64,000 nucleotides of DNA, taken from NCBI RefSeq assembly GCF_014655295.1, contig NZ_BNBI01000002.1, positions 558,001 to 622,000 on the forward strand. The letters are read 5' to 3'. How positions within the stretch are numbered: position 1 is the stretch's first letter; every line of letters starts with the position of its first letter. Positions 33,119-41,344 of this stretch are shown here, piece by piece. This DNA is from Streptomyces fumanus (GTDB lineage Bacteria; Actinomycetota; Actinomycetes; Streptomycetales; Streptomycetaceae). Position numbers and translations under genes: made by a program. The notes below the pieces were generated by a model, which saw only the letters and a program-made list of their open reading frames with translations, had not been told where the DNA came from and did no database searches.

Positions 33119-33967
33119 TCAGTGCGGAACGGCCGCGTTCGGTACGGCGGCGGGGGCGGGGGCACGGCCGGTCGCCGGGCGCCGCCGCTCGGGCCGCCAG
33201 GTGGCCACCAGGGCGCCGGCCAGCAGCAGCTCGGCGATGTCCCCGGCGTAGTACATGATCTCCGCTCCCGCCCGTACCTCGGCGGCGGGTACGTGGAGGT
33301 GGACGAGGTAGCCGCCGTACATCGCCTGCGCGATCAGCGCGTGCGCGGCCACGGCCACGCCGAGGTACCCGAGCCGGGCCGGTACGCCGGGCCGGCCGGG
33401 CGCCGGGTCGGGTCCGGCGATGGCGTGGGCGAAGAGGCACCCGGACGCCAGGAAGTGGAGGCTCATCAGCCAGTGTCCCGCCGGGTGCGCCGACAGGGCG
33501 TCGTACAGCGGCGTGAAGTAGAGCACCCCGAGGCTGCCGGTGCTGAGCAGCAGGGCGACGGCCGGGTGGGCCACCAGCTTCACGGGCCGGCTCCGCAGCA
33601 CGGCGGTCACCCGACGCGCCCGCCGCACCGGCAGCACCCGCAGCAGCAGCGTCACCGGCGCCCCCAGCACCAGCGCCAGCGGCGCGTACATGCCGATCAG
33701 CATGTGCTGGGCCATGTGGCCACGGAAGTCGTGGTGCGCCACCGTCCCCAGCGGCGGCAGCAGCGCGACGGCGAGCAGCCCCACCCCCGCCGCGAAGCAG
33801 AAGGCGCGCGGCCCGCTCCACCCCTGCCCACCGCTACGCCGCCGCACCCGCCACACGGCGACCCCGTACCCCCCACCGAGCACGAGCAGCGCCAGCACCG
33901 GCACCAGCCCCTCGACAGGAAGCCCGCCACCGTGCTGGTGCGGATGTTCCATCCCGCCCATGCCCAT
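33119..33967 (-). CDS. CtaG-type cytochrome c oxidase assembly protein
   Basis: 282 residues from the ATG at 33965-33967. His/Met-rich start (MGMGGMEHPHQHGG) suggests copper binding. Seven or so membrane segments. The family's His-containing motifs are present: VAHHDFRGHMAQHMLIGMYA, VAHPAVALLL, and SLHFLASGCLFAHAIAGPDP. The Caa3_CtaG family helps deliver copper to the CuA/CuB sites of cytochrome oxidase. Overlaps the upstream DUF2243 gene by TGATG, so translation is coupled. Confidence 0.9.
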   Translation of the reverse strand: MGMGGMEHPHQHGGGLPVEGLVPVLALLVLGGGYGVAVWRVRRRSGGQGWSGPRAFCFAAGVGLLAVALLPPLGTVAHHDFRGHMAQHMLIGMYAPLALVLGAPVTLLLRVLPVRRARRVTAVLRSRPVKLVAHPAVALLLSTGSLGVLYFTPLYDALSAHPAGHWLMSLHFLASGCLFAHAIAGPDPAPGRPGVPARLGYLGVAVAAHALIAQAMYGGYLVHLHVPAAEVRAGAEIMYYAGDIAELLLAGALVATWRPERRRPATGRAPAPAAVPNAAVPH

Positions 33968-34500
33968 CAGGAACGCCGCCCGGACACGCGCCCACCGCGC
34001 TGCACCAGGTACCCCACCCCCACGAGCACGAGCCCGAGCACCAGGAACGCGACGTCCCACCACACCTGATGCGGCCCCCCGCGCACATGATGGATCCCGA
34101 GGATGTGGTGGTCGAGAACCCCCTCGACCAGATTGAACAGCCCCCACCCCACCAGCACCCACCCCCACAGCACCCGGGAGCCCCACACCGCCCGCCGGTC
34201 CTGGGTGACCCGGGAGTACAGCAGCCCCAGCCCCCCGACGACCGCCACCCAGCACACGGCGTGGAAGACGCCGTCCCAGACGGTGTTCATTTCCAGCCCG
34301 GACACCGTGTTCGGGTCGTAGTACTTCACGCCGATCCGGTCGTCGTCCGTGCTGGTGAGCATGTGATGCCAGCGCAGCAACTGATGCAGCAGGATCCCGT
34401 CGACGAACCCCCCGATCCCCACCCCCAGCACGATCCCCGGCGCTCGAAGGGACCGGGGCGCGACGAGATCCGCCCCTCCACCACTCGCCATCGTGGCCAT
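33967..34500 (-). CDS. DUF2243 membrane protein
   Basis: 177 residues from the ATG at 34498-34500. Four membrane segments. The family signature GGFVDGILLHQLLRWHHMLT, with its paired His, and a later GVLDHHILGIHHVRGGP, again His-rich, hint at metal or haem binding. DUF2243 proteins commonly sit beside CtaG-type genes, as here. Role unknown, but copper/oxidase context suggested. Alternative start ATG four codons downstream. Confidence 0.85.
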   Translation of the reverse strand: MATMASGGGADLVAPRSLRAPGIVLGVGIGGFVDGILLHQLLRWHHMLTSTDDDRIGVKYYDPNTVSGLEMNTVWDGVFHAVCWVAVVGGLGLLYSRVTQDRRAVWGSRVLWGWVLVGWGLFNLVEGVLDHHILGIHHVRGGPHQVWWDVAFLVLGLVLVGVGYLVQRGGRVSGRRS

Positions 34501-34653
34501 CACCACTCCTCCGTCCCGGGACGTGCGTCCGGACACGGTTTCCCCCGGGAGCGGCCCCCATCCCACGACGGCCGGAATGTACGCCGGGCGGATCCGGCCA
34601 TCAGGCCGTCGCTCAGCCAGGGCGTCTCCCGGACCGCCACCCCGTCCGCAGCC

Positions 34654-35124
34654 CTAGCCGCAGGCGCATCCGGTCGCTGCCGGGGTCTTTCCGGTCGGCC
34701 GGCCGGTGCGGCATCCGTCGCCGGTGGCGTCGGGGCCGGCGCTCTTCCCGAGGGTGTCGGCGTCGGCCTTCACGACGTAGACCTCCCACGGCTCCTTGCC
34801 GGGGCCGTGGACCCACACCTTGTCCTGGAGCGCGTAGCAGCAGGACGTGTCGTTCTCCTCGAAGGTGGCCAGACCGGCGTCCTTGAGCCGGGTGGCGGTG
34901 GCGTCGACCTGGTCGGTGGACCCGACCTCGACGCCGAGGTGGTCGAGGCGGGTCTCCTCGCCGGGCGCACCCTCGATCAGCACGAGCTTGAGCGGGGGCT
35001 CGGCGATGGCGAAGTTGGCGTAGCCCTCGCGCCGCTTGGCCGGTTCGGTGCCGAACAGCTTCGTGTAGAAGGTGATCGACGCTTCCAGGTCACTGACACG
35101 CAGGGCGAGCTGAGCGCGAGACAT
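34654..35124 (-). CDS. ArsI/CadI family metal-resistance dioxygenase
   Basis: 156 residues from ATG. Glyoxalase/bleomycin fold: start LALRVSDLEASITFYTKLFG, metal ligands likely in the N-terminal strand, His62 (RLDHLGVEV) and Glu114. The vicinal pair Cys95-Cys96 in NDTSCCYALQD is the arsenical-binding hallmark of ArsI. The Cys-containing tail (GCRTG and GCACG) adds thiols. ArsI cleaves the C-As bond of trivalent organoarsenicals; CadI is a cadmium-induced relative. It is divergent from arsR-acr3 across 78 bp, so ArsR control is likely. Confidence 0.9.
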   Translation of the reverse strand: MSRAQLALRVSDLEASITFYTKLFGTEPAKRREGYANFAIAEPPLKLVLIEGAPGEETRLDHLGVEVGSTDQVDATATRLKDAGLATFEENDTSCCYALQDKVWVHGPGKEPWEVYVVKADADTLGKSAGPDATGDGCRTGRPTGKTPAATGCACG

Positions 35125-35202
35125 GACGGTCTCCCATCCGGTTGCATTGATGTCTGTCGATGCAAGATTGCGCGCTGGATCGAAGTCCGTCAATATAGAG
35201 GA

Positions 35203-35610
35203 ATGTCGAATCAAGAGCTGAGGGTGCTCGGTCAGAGCGATGGCGCCGGAGCGTGCTGCCCCGGACTGCTGACCGCTCCCCTGGACGAGGGCCAGGCCGT
35301 GGAGCTGGCGAAGGTGTTCAAGGCGCTGGGCGATCCGGTGCGGCTGCGCCTGCTGTCGATGATCGCCTCCCGGGCGGGCGGCGAGGTGTGCGTCTGCGAC
35401 CTGACCCCGGCCTTCGCGTTGTCCCAGCCGACGATCTCGCACCACCTGAAACTGCTGCGGCAGGCGGGCCTGATCGACTGCGAGCGGCGCGGCACCTGGG
35501 TCTACTACTGGCTCGTCCCGGAGACGACCGACCGTCTCGCCGGCATCCTCGCCCGTCCGGCCGGTGGGCCACTGCCCGAGCGCACCGCGCCGGCCGGAGC
35601 CGCCTCGTGA
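35203..35610 (+). CDS. arsR: ArsR family arsenic-responsive repressor
   Basis: 135 residues; ATG with AGAGG four bases upstream. Winged helix with the classical metalloid site in the helix before recognition: EVCVCDLTPAFALSQPTISH, Cys63 and Cys65. A further Cys pair (ACCPG, 18-19) may complete a three-thiolate site in the ArsR subgroup using an N-terminal cysteine. Derepresses on As(III). It overlaps the acr3 start (GTGA) and faces arsI, so it probably regulates both directions. Confidence 0.92.
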   Translation: MSNQELRVLGQSDGAGACCPGLLTAPLDEGQAVELAKVFKALGDPVRLRLLSMIASRAGGEVCVCDLTPAFALSQPTISHHLKLLRQAGLIDCERRGTWVYYWLVPETTDRLAGILARPAGGPLPERTAPAGAAS

Positions 35611-36695
35611 GCACCGCCGCACCCGAAGGCAACGTGGCCGGGCGCCTCTCCTTCGTCGACCGCTACCTGGCCGTCTGGATCCTCGCGGCCATGGCCGTGG
35701 GCCTCGGCCTGGGCCGCCTGGTCCCGGGCCTGGGCGACGCGCTGGCCGAGGTGACCGTGACAAGGGTGTCCCTCCCCATCGCCCTGGGCCTGCTCGTGAT
35801 GATGTACCCGGTGCTGGCCAAGGTCCGCTACGACCGCCTCGACACCGTCACCCGCGACCGCCGTCTGCTGCTGCCGTCCCTGCTGCTGAACTGGGTGGTC
35901 GGCCCGGCACTCATGTTCGCCCTGGCGTGGCTGTTCCTGCCGGACCTCCCCGCCTACCGCACCGGCCTGATCATCGTCGGCCTGGCCCGCTGCATCGCCA
36001 TGGTCGTCATCTGGAACGACCTGGCGTGCGGCCACCGTGAAGCCGCCGCCGTCCTGGTCGCCCTGAACTCCGTCTTCCAGGTGATCGCCTTCTCGGCACT
36101 GGGCTGGTTCTACCTCTCCGTCCTGCCCGGCCGGCTCGGCCTGGAGCGGACCGGACTGGACGTGTCCGTGTGGGAGATCGCCCGCAGCGTGCTCATCTTC
36201 CTCGGCATCCCGCTCGCGGCCGGCTACCTCACCCGCCGCATCGGCGAGAAGGTGAAGGGCCGCACCTGGTACGAGTCCAGGCTCGTCCCGCGTATCGGCC
36301 CCTTCGCCCTGTACGGGCTGCTCTTCACGATCGTCGTCTTCTTCGCCCTGCAAGGCGACGCCATCACCTCACAGCCCCTCGACGTCGCCCGCATCGCCCT
36401 GCCGCTGCTGGTCTACTTCGCCGTCATGTGGGCCGGGTCCATGGCCCTGGGCCGCGCGGTCGGCCTCGACCACCCGCGGGCCACGACGCTGGCCTTCACC
36501 GCCGCGGGCAACAACTTCGAACTGGCCATCGCCGTCGCCATCGCCACCTTCGGAGCCACCTCCGGCCAGGCCCTCGCCGGCGTCGTCGGCCCCCTCATCG
36601 AGGTCCCCGCCCTGATCGGCCTGGTGTACGTCGCCTTGTACGCCCGCCGCTACTTCACCGCCCCCGCGCTCCAAGAGGACCCCACCCACGCCTGA
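35607..36695 (+). CDS. Arsenite efflux transporter Acr3
   Basis: 362 residues from the GTG overlapping the arsR stop. Ten membrane segments of the BASS fold. The key Acr3 motif is present: ARCIAMVVIWNDLACG with conserved Cys129 and a second Cys141. AAGNNFELAIAVAIATFGA is the second crossover motif. Pumps As(III)/Sb(III) out of the cytosol using proton motive force. No arsC arsenate reductase gene follows within the window, so arsenate would need a reductase encoded elsewhere. A hairpin terminator lies 135 bp downstream. Confidence 0.93.
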   Translation: MSTAAPEGNVAGRLSFVDRYLAVWILAAMAVGLGLGRLVPGLGDALAEVTVTRVSLPIALGLLVMMYPVLAKVRYDRLDTVTRDRRLLLPSLLLNWVVGPALMFALAWLFLPDLPAYRTGLIIVGLARCIAMVVIWNDLACGHREAAAVLVALNSVFQVIAFSALGWFYLSVLPGRLGLERTGLDVSVWEIARSVLIFLGIPLAAGYLTRRIGEKVKGRTWYESRLVPRIGPFALYGLLFTIVVFFALQGDAITSQPLDVARIALPLLVYFAVMWAGSMALGRAVGLDHPRATTLAFTAAGNNFELAIAVAIATFGATSGQALAGVVGPLIEVPALIGLVYVALYARRYFTAPALQEDPTHA

Positions 36696-36830
36696 CACCG
36701 CCACGCCGTCCGTGCTCCTCGCCCGCGTCCACAACACCGGGCGCAGACCGCGACGCGCTCTGGACGCCACCGGCACCGAGGAAAAATCCGACCGAGACGG
36801 AAACTGAGACGGAATCCGAGACGGACAACG

Positions 36831-36866
36831 TCGAAGGGCCCCACCGCGAACGGTGGGGCCCTTCGA
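36831..36866. terminator. Strong hairpin terminator between acr3 and tRNA-Ser
   Basis: A perfect 16-bp stem (36831-36846 with 36851-36866) around a CGAA tetraloop. It can end acr3 transcription and the convergent tRNA-Ser transcript. Confidence 0.9.
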
Positions 36867-36889
36867 CATCGTGCCCGGTGAGGCACTGG

Positions 36890-36974
36890 CGGAGGATACG
36901 AGATTCGAACTCGTGAGGGGTTGCCCCCAACACGCTTTCCAAGCGTGCGCCCTAGGCCACTAGGCGAATCCTCC
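36890..36974 (-). tRNA. tRNA-Ser (anticodon GGA)
   Basis: 85 nt with a long variable arm. Acceptor GGAGGAT/ATCCTCC, discriminator G, anticodon loop TTGGAAA giving GGA, T loop GTTCGAATC. CCA not encoded. Decodes UCC and UCU. Confidence 0.95.
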
Positions 36975-37045
36975 GCGGAGAACATTACATGACGTCGGGG
37001 AGTGCTTGCGAACTCGTTCGCAGGGCCCCGGATCGGGTAACCTGT

Positions 37046-37141
37046 GCTTCAGCCCCTCACGCGGCGCTATCTGACTGAACTCCCCCAGGGCCGGAAGGCA
37101 GCAAGGGTAGGTCGGCTCTGGCGGGTGCGTGGGGGGCGTCT
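37046..37141 (+). ncRNA. ffs: Signal recognition particle RNA, small bacterial type
   Basis: The conserved SRP core is plain: CAGGGCCGGAAGGCAGCAAG with the GGAA tetraloop and the asymmetric internal loop, followed by the pairing strand GGTCGGCTCTGG. Closing helix GCCCCTCACGC (37052-37062) pairs with 37127-37137. The ends are estimated from that helix. It binds Ffh for co-translational membrane targeting. It lies just upstream of dnaX, a common actinobacterial position. Confidence 0.9.
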
Positions 37142-37192
37142 GCGTTTCGCGGGCCGGTCCGGTTGTCAGTGGGCGCCTATAACCTCGTATGC

Positions 37193-39586
37193 GTGTCGTC
37201 TCTCGCGCTGTACCGCCGCTACCGACCCGAGTCCTTCGCCGAGGTCATCGGGCAGGAGCATGTCACCGACCCGCTGCAGCAGGCGCTGCGGAACAACCGG
37301 GTCAATCACGCGTACCTGTTCAGTGGTCCGCGCGGCTGTGGCAAGACGACCAGCGCCCGCATCCTGGCCCGGTGCCTGAACTGCGAGCAGGGACCGACGC
37401 CGACCCCGTGCGGTGAGTGCCAGTCGTGCCAGGACCTGGCGCGGAACGGGCCGGGTTCGATCGACGTCATCGAGATCGACGCCGCTTCGCACGGTGGCGT
37501 CGACGACGCCCGTGACCTGCGCGAAAAGGCGTTCTTCGGGCCCGCCCGCAGCCGGTACAAGATCTACATCATCGACGAGGCCCACATGGTCACGTCGGCC
37601 GGTTTCAACGCGCTGCTCAAGGTCGTCGAGGAGCCGCCGGAGCACCTCAAGTTCATCTTCGCGACCACCGAGCCCGAGAAGGTCATCGGGACCATCCGGT
37701 CGCGGACCCATCACTACCCCTTCCGGCTCGTCCCGCCCGGCACCCTGCGCGAGTACCTGGGCGAGGTCTGCCAGAAGGAGGGCATCCCCGTCGAGGACGG
37801 GGTGCTGCCGCTGGTCGTCCGGGCCGGTGCCGGGTCCGTGCGTGACTCCATGTCCGTGATGGACCAGTTGCTGGCCGGTGCCGGTGACGACGGTGTGACG
37901 TACGCCATGGCGACCTCGCTGCTCGGCTACACGGACGGTTCGCTGCTGGACTCCGTGGTCGAGGCGTTCGCCTCCGGGGACGGCGCGGCGGCCTTCGAGG
38001 TCGTCGACCGCGTCATCGAGGGGGGCAACGACCCCCGGCGCTTCGTCGCCGACCTCCTGGAGCGGCTGCGTGACCTGGTGATCCTCGCCGCCGTGCCCGA
38101 CGCCGCCGAGAAGGGGCTCATCGACGCCCCGGCCGACGTGGTCGACCGCATGCAGGCCCAGGCGCGCTCCTTCGGCGCCGCCGAGCTGAGCCGCGCCGCC
38201 GATCTCGTCAACGAAGGGCTGACGGAGATGCGCGGCGCCACCTCGCCGCGGCTCCAGTTGGAGCTGATCTGCGCCCGGGTGATGCTGCCGGCGGCGTACG
38301 GCGACGAGCGGTCCGTGATGGCCCGCCTCGACCGCATCGAGCGCGGCGTGAGCTTCACCTCCGGGGCCGGGCTGCCCGCGGCGGGGTATGTGCCGGGGCC
38401 CGAGGCCCACGCGGGGGCGCCGGTAGCGCCGGTTCCGCCGGGTGGCGGGGCCGCTGTGGCTCGGGCGGCGGTACGGGGGGCTCAGCCCGGGGCCGCGGGG
38501 CAGCAGGCGGGACAGCCGGGCGGGGCGGGGGTGCCCGCGGGTGCCGCCGCGGTGCCGGGCGGGCCCGGCGGTGGTCCGGGCGGTGTCCCGGGTGGGCCCG
38601 GCGTTGTCCCGGGAGGGCCCGGTAGCGGTGGCGTACCCGCGTCGTCCGCCGCCTCCGCGCCCGTGGGTCCCGCGCCGCAGAGCGCTGCCCCGCAGACTCC
38701 CGCCCCCGCCGCGCCCCCGGCTCCGTCGGGCCCCGCGCCCGGTGCCTGGCCCACCGCCGCATCCGCCGGCAGTGGCGGCCGGCGACCCGGCGGCTGGCCC
38801 ACCGCGGCCCCCGCGGGCGGCGGCGCACAGCCCCCGGCGCCGACGGCCTCCACCGCACCGGCACCCGCACCGGCACCGACGCCGGCACCCGCGGCCTCGC
38901 CCGCACCCGCGTCCGCTCCGGCCGCCGGTGGGCTCGACCCCCGTACGCTCTGGCCGAACATCCTGGAGGCGGTCAAGAACCGCCGCCGGTTCACCTGGAT
39001 CCTGCTCAGCCAGAACGCCCAGGTGGTCGGCTTCGACGGCACCTCCCTGCGGCTCGGCTTCGTCAACGCCGGAGCCCGGGACAACTTCCTGAGCAGCGGC
39101 AGCGAGGAGGTGCTGCGGCAGGCGCTGGGCGAGCAGTTCAACGTCCAGTGGAAGATCGAGGCGGTCGTCGACCCGTCCGGCGGCTCGGCACCCCCGCCGC
39201 CCGCCGGTCCGTCCGGGGGCCCCGGCGGATTCGGGGGCGCCTCCAGCGGATTCGCCGGAGGCGGCGGAGTCGGCAACGGCGGGTACGGCGGTGGTGCCTC
39301 CGCCGCTCCCGCCTCCGCCCCCGCTCCCGGTCAGCGTCCGTCGGCGTCCTCCGCCTCCCCCGTCACCTCCGTGTCCAGACCGTCCGCCGCCGCCCCGGCG
39401 GCCGGTCCGGGGCCCGCGTCCGCTCCCGTGCAGCGGCCCTCCGCGCCCGAACCGCCCCCGGTCTCCATCGAGGACGACATCCCCGAGGACGACGACCCCG
39501 ACCTCGACGAGTCGGCGCTCTCCGGCAAGGAGCTGCTGGTACGGGAGCTGGGGGCGACGGTGGTCGAGGAGATCGCCCACGAGTGA
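37193..39586 (+). CDS. dnaX: DNA polymerase III gamma/tau subunit
   Basis: 797 residues from the GTG at 37193. Clamp-loader AAA+ core: Walker A GPRGCGKT (45-52), zinc module with Cys61/64/73/76/79, Walker B DEAH (128-131), and the SRTHHYPFRL sensor region. Residues about 400-580 are an unusually long Ala/Pro/Gly-rich linker. A folded domain follows (DPRTLWPNILEAVKNRRRFT, about 585-665), then more low complexity and an acidic C-terminus. Loads the beta clamp at the replication fork. No clear slippery A-run is seen for a short gamma form. Confidence 0.95.
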   Translation: MSSLALYRRYRPESFAEVIGQEHVTDPLQQALRNNRVNHAYLFSGPRGCGKTTSARILARCLNCEQGPTPTPCGECQSCQDLARNGPGSIDVIEIDAASHGGVDDARDLREKAFFGPARSRYKIYIIDEAHMVTSAGFNALLKVVEEPPEHLKFIFATTEPEKVIGTIRSRTHHYPFRLVPPGTLREYLGEVCQKEGIPVEDGVLPLVVRAGAGSVRDSMSVMDQLLAGAGDDGVTYAMATSLLGYTDGSLLDSVVEAFASGDGAAAFEVVDRVIEGGNDPRRFVADLLERLRDLVILAAVPDAAEKGLIDAPADVVDRMQAQARSFGAAELSRAADLVNEGLTEMRGATSPRLQLELICARVMLPAAYGDERSVMARLDRIERGVSFTSGAGLPAAGYVPGPEAHAGAPVAPVPPGGGAAVARAAVRGAQPGAAGQQAGQPGGAGVPAGAAAVPGGPGGGPGGVPGGPGVVPGGPGSGGVPASSAASAPVGPAPQSAAPQTPAPAAPPAPSGPAPGAWPTAASAGSGGRRPGGWPTAAPAGGGAQPPAPTASTAPAPAPAPTPAPAASPAPASAPAAGGLDPRTLWPNILEAVKNRRRFTWILLSQNAQVVGFDGTSLRLGFVNAGARDNFLSSGSEEVLRQALGEQFNVQWKIEAVVDPSGGSAPPPPAGPSGGPGGFGGASSGFAGGGGVGNGGYGGGASAAPASAPAPGQRPSASSASPVTSVSRPSAAAPAAGPGPASAPVQRPSAPEPPPVSIEDDIPEDDDPDLDESALSGKELLVRELGATVVEEIAHE

Positions 39587-39693
39587 GCGGCCGCCGCACC
39601 GCCCCCGTTTCGGAGGAACGTACGAGCCGGGGGCGCCCCCGCCTTCGGAAGCCCGCACAAAGCGGCCCGGGCCGTTCCCGTTAGGCTGACCCC

Positions 39694-40947
39694 GTGAAGG
39701 TCCTCGTCATCGGCAGCGGTGCCCGCGAACACGCCCTGTGCCGTTCCCTGTCCCTCGACCCCGACGTCACCGCGCTCCACTGCGCGCCCGGCAACGCCGG
39801 GATCGCCGAGGTCGCCGAGCTGCACCAGGTCGACGCCCTCGACGGCGCCGCGGTGACCGCGCTCGCCCAGCGGCTCGGTGCCGGCCTGGTCGTCGTCGGT
39901 CCGGAGGCGCCCCTGGTCGCCGGGGTCGCCGACGCCGTGCGCGAGGCCGGCATCCCGGTCTTCGGCCCCTCCAAGGAGGCGGCGCGACTGGAGGGCTCCA
40001 AGGCGTTCGCCAAGGACGTCATGGCCCGCGCCGGCGTCCCCACCGCCCGTTCGTACGTCTGCACGACACCGGAGGAGGCCGACACCGCGCTCGACGCCTT
40101 CGGCCCGCCGTACGTCGTCAAGGACGACGGTCTCGCCGCCGGCAAGGGCGTCGTCGTCACCGACGACATCGAGGCCGCGCGGGCCCACGCACGCGCCTGC
40201 GAACGCGTGGTCATCGAGGAGTACCTCGACGGCCCCGAGGTCTCCCTGTTCGCCATCACCGACGGCGACACCGTCCGCCCGCTCCAGCCCGCCCAGGACT
40301 TCAAGCGTGCCCTGGACGGCGACGCGGGCCCGAACACCGGCGGCATGGGCGCGTACTCCCCGCTGCCGTGGGCCGATCCCAAGCTGGTGGACGAGGTCGT
40401 GCAGAGCGTCCTGCAGCCGACGGTGGACGAGATGCGCCGCCGGGGCACGCCGTTCTCCGGGCTGCTGTACGCCGGTCTCGCGATCACCTCGCGGGGGGTG
40501 CGGGTGATCGAGTTCAACGCCCGTTTCGGCGACCCCGAGACCCAGGTCGTCCTGGCCCGGCTCAAGACCCCGCTCGCCGGGCTGCTGATGGCCGCCGCCA
40601 CCGGCAACCTCGCCGACCTGGAGCCGCTGCGCTGGAGCGACGACGCGGCCGTCACCGTGGTCGTCGCCTCCCACAACTACCCCGGCACCCCGCGCACCGG
40701 CGACCCGATCACCGGCCTCGACGAGGTGGCCGCGCAGGACGCCCCGCACGCGTACGTGCTGCACGCCGGCACCCGGCGCGAGGGCGACGCCGTCGTCAGC
40801 GCGGGCGGTCGCGTGCTGTCCGTCACGGCCACCGGCGCGGACCTCGCCGAGGCCCGCGAGCGCGCCTACCGGGCCGTCGCCCGCATCGGCCTCGACGGCT
40901 CCCAGCACCGTACGGACATCGCGGCGAAGGCGGCGGCGGGCGCGTAA
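39694..40947 (+). CDS. purD: Phosphoribosylamine-glycine ligase (GARS)
   Basis: 417 residues from GTG. Second step of purine synthesis: phosphoribosylamine + glycine + ATP gives GAR. N-domain [14 protein letters not shown]-grasp region ([15 protein letters not shown]), [12 protein letters not shown] and metal-site [13 protein letters not shown] are intact, and the length is typical. The first of seven pur genes in this window. A hairpin and then a 17-bp tandem repeat follow, so it is probably monocistronic. Confidence 0.96.
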   Translation: MKVLVIGSGAREHALCRSLSLDPDVTALHCAPGNAGIAEVAELHQVDALDGAAVTALAQRLGAGLVVVGPEAPLVAGVADAVREAGIPVFGPSKEAARLEGSKAFAKDVMARAGVPTARSYVCTTPEEADTALDAFGPPYVVKDDGLAAGKGVVVTDDIEAARAHARACERVVIEEYLDGPEVSLFAITDGDTVRPLQPAQDFKRALDGDAGPNTGGMGAYSPLPWADPKLVDEVVQSVLQPTVDEMRRRGTPFSGLLYAGLAITSRGVRVIEFNARFGDPETQVVLARLKTPLAGLLMAAATGNLADLEPLRWSDDAAVTVVVASHNYPGTPRTGDPITGLDEVAAQDAPHAYVLHAGTRREGDAVVSAGGRVLSVTATGADLAEARERAYRAVARIGLDGSQHRTDIAAKAAAGA

Positions 40948-40978
40948 CGCCACCTCTCCGCCTCGCGGTGAACCCGAC

Positions 40979-41010
40979 AGGCCCCGGCTCCGTCCCAGGA
41001 ACCGGGGCCT
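40979..41010 (+). terminator. Hairpin terminator of purD
   Basis: AGGCCCCGG (40979-40987) pairs with CCGGGGCCT (41002-41010), extended by TCC/GGA with one bulge. Located 32 bp after the purD stop. Confidence 0.75.
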
Positions 41011-41023
41011 GACCCTTGCGGTC

Positions 41024-41160
41024 CGTCCTTCACCCTTGCCCGTCCTTCACCCTTGCCCGTCCTTCACCCTTGCCCGTCCTTCACCCTTGTCCGTCCGCCA
41101 CCTTTGCCCGTCCTTCGTCTTTGCCTGTCCTTCACCTTCGCTCGACCGCCACCTTTCCCC
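41024..41160. repeat. 17-bp tandem repeat array downstream of purD
   Basis: cgtccttcacccttgcc occurs four times end to end (41024-41091; the last copy has one change), followed by degenerate units to about 41160. Non-coding on both strands as far as I can tell. The strand is pyrimidine-rich. No spacers, so not a CRISPR array. The remaining DNA to 41344 shows nothing else I can name. Confidence 0.85.
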
Positions 41161-41344
41161 AGAGCCATTCCATCGAGTGACCAATGCCCCATACGGCTGA
41201 CGGGCACCGAGCCCCCAACTAGGGTGCGGCGCAGGCGTTCCGGCACTTGGCCCACCGGCATTGCGATGTCAGTGGTGGATGCCACAGTGGGGGAGTGAGC
41301 ACCACCGGGCAACGACAGGCCGAGCAGGGAAGGGGGTGACGGGC

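Noticed and set aside
37166..39658. Very long open frame on the minus strand opposite dnaX
   Set aside because: It mirrors the GC-rich codon pattern of dnaX, has no ribosome site and shows biased, repetitive composition. dnaX is the clear gene.
41024..41160. Repeat array considered as CRISPR
   Set aside because: Units abut with no unique spacers and no cas gene is near.
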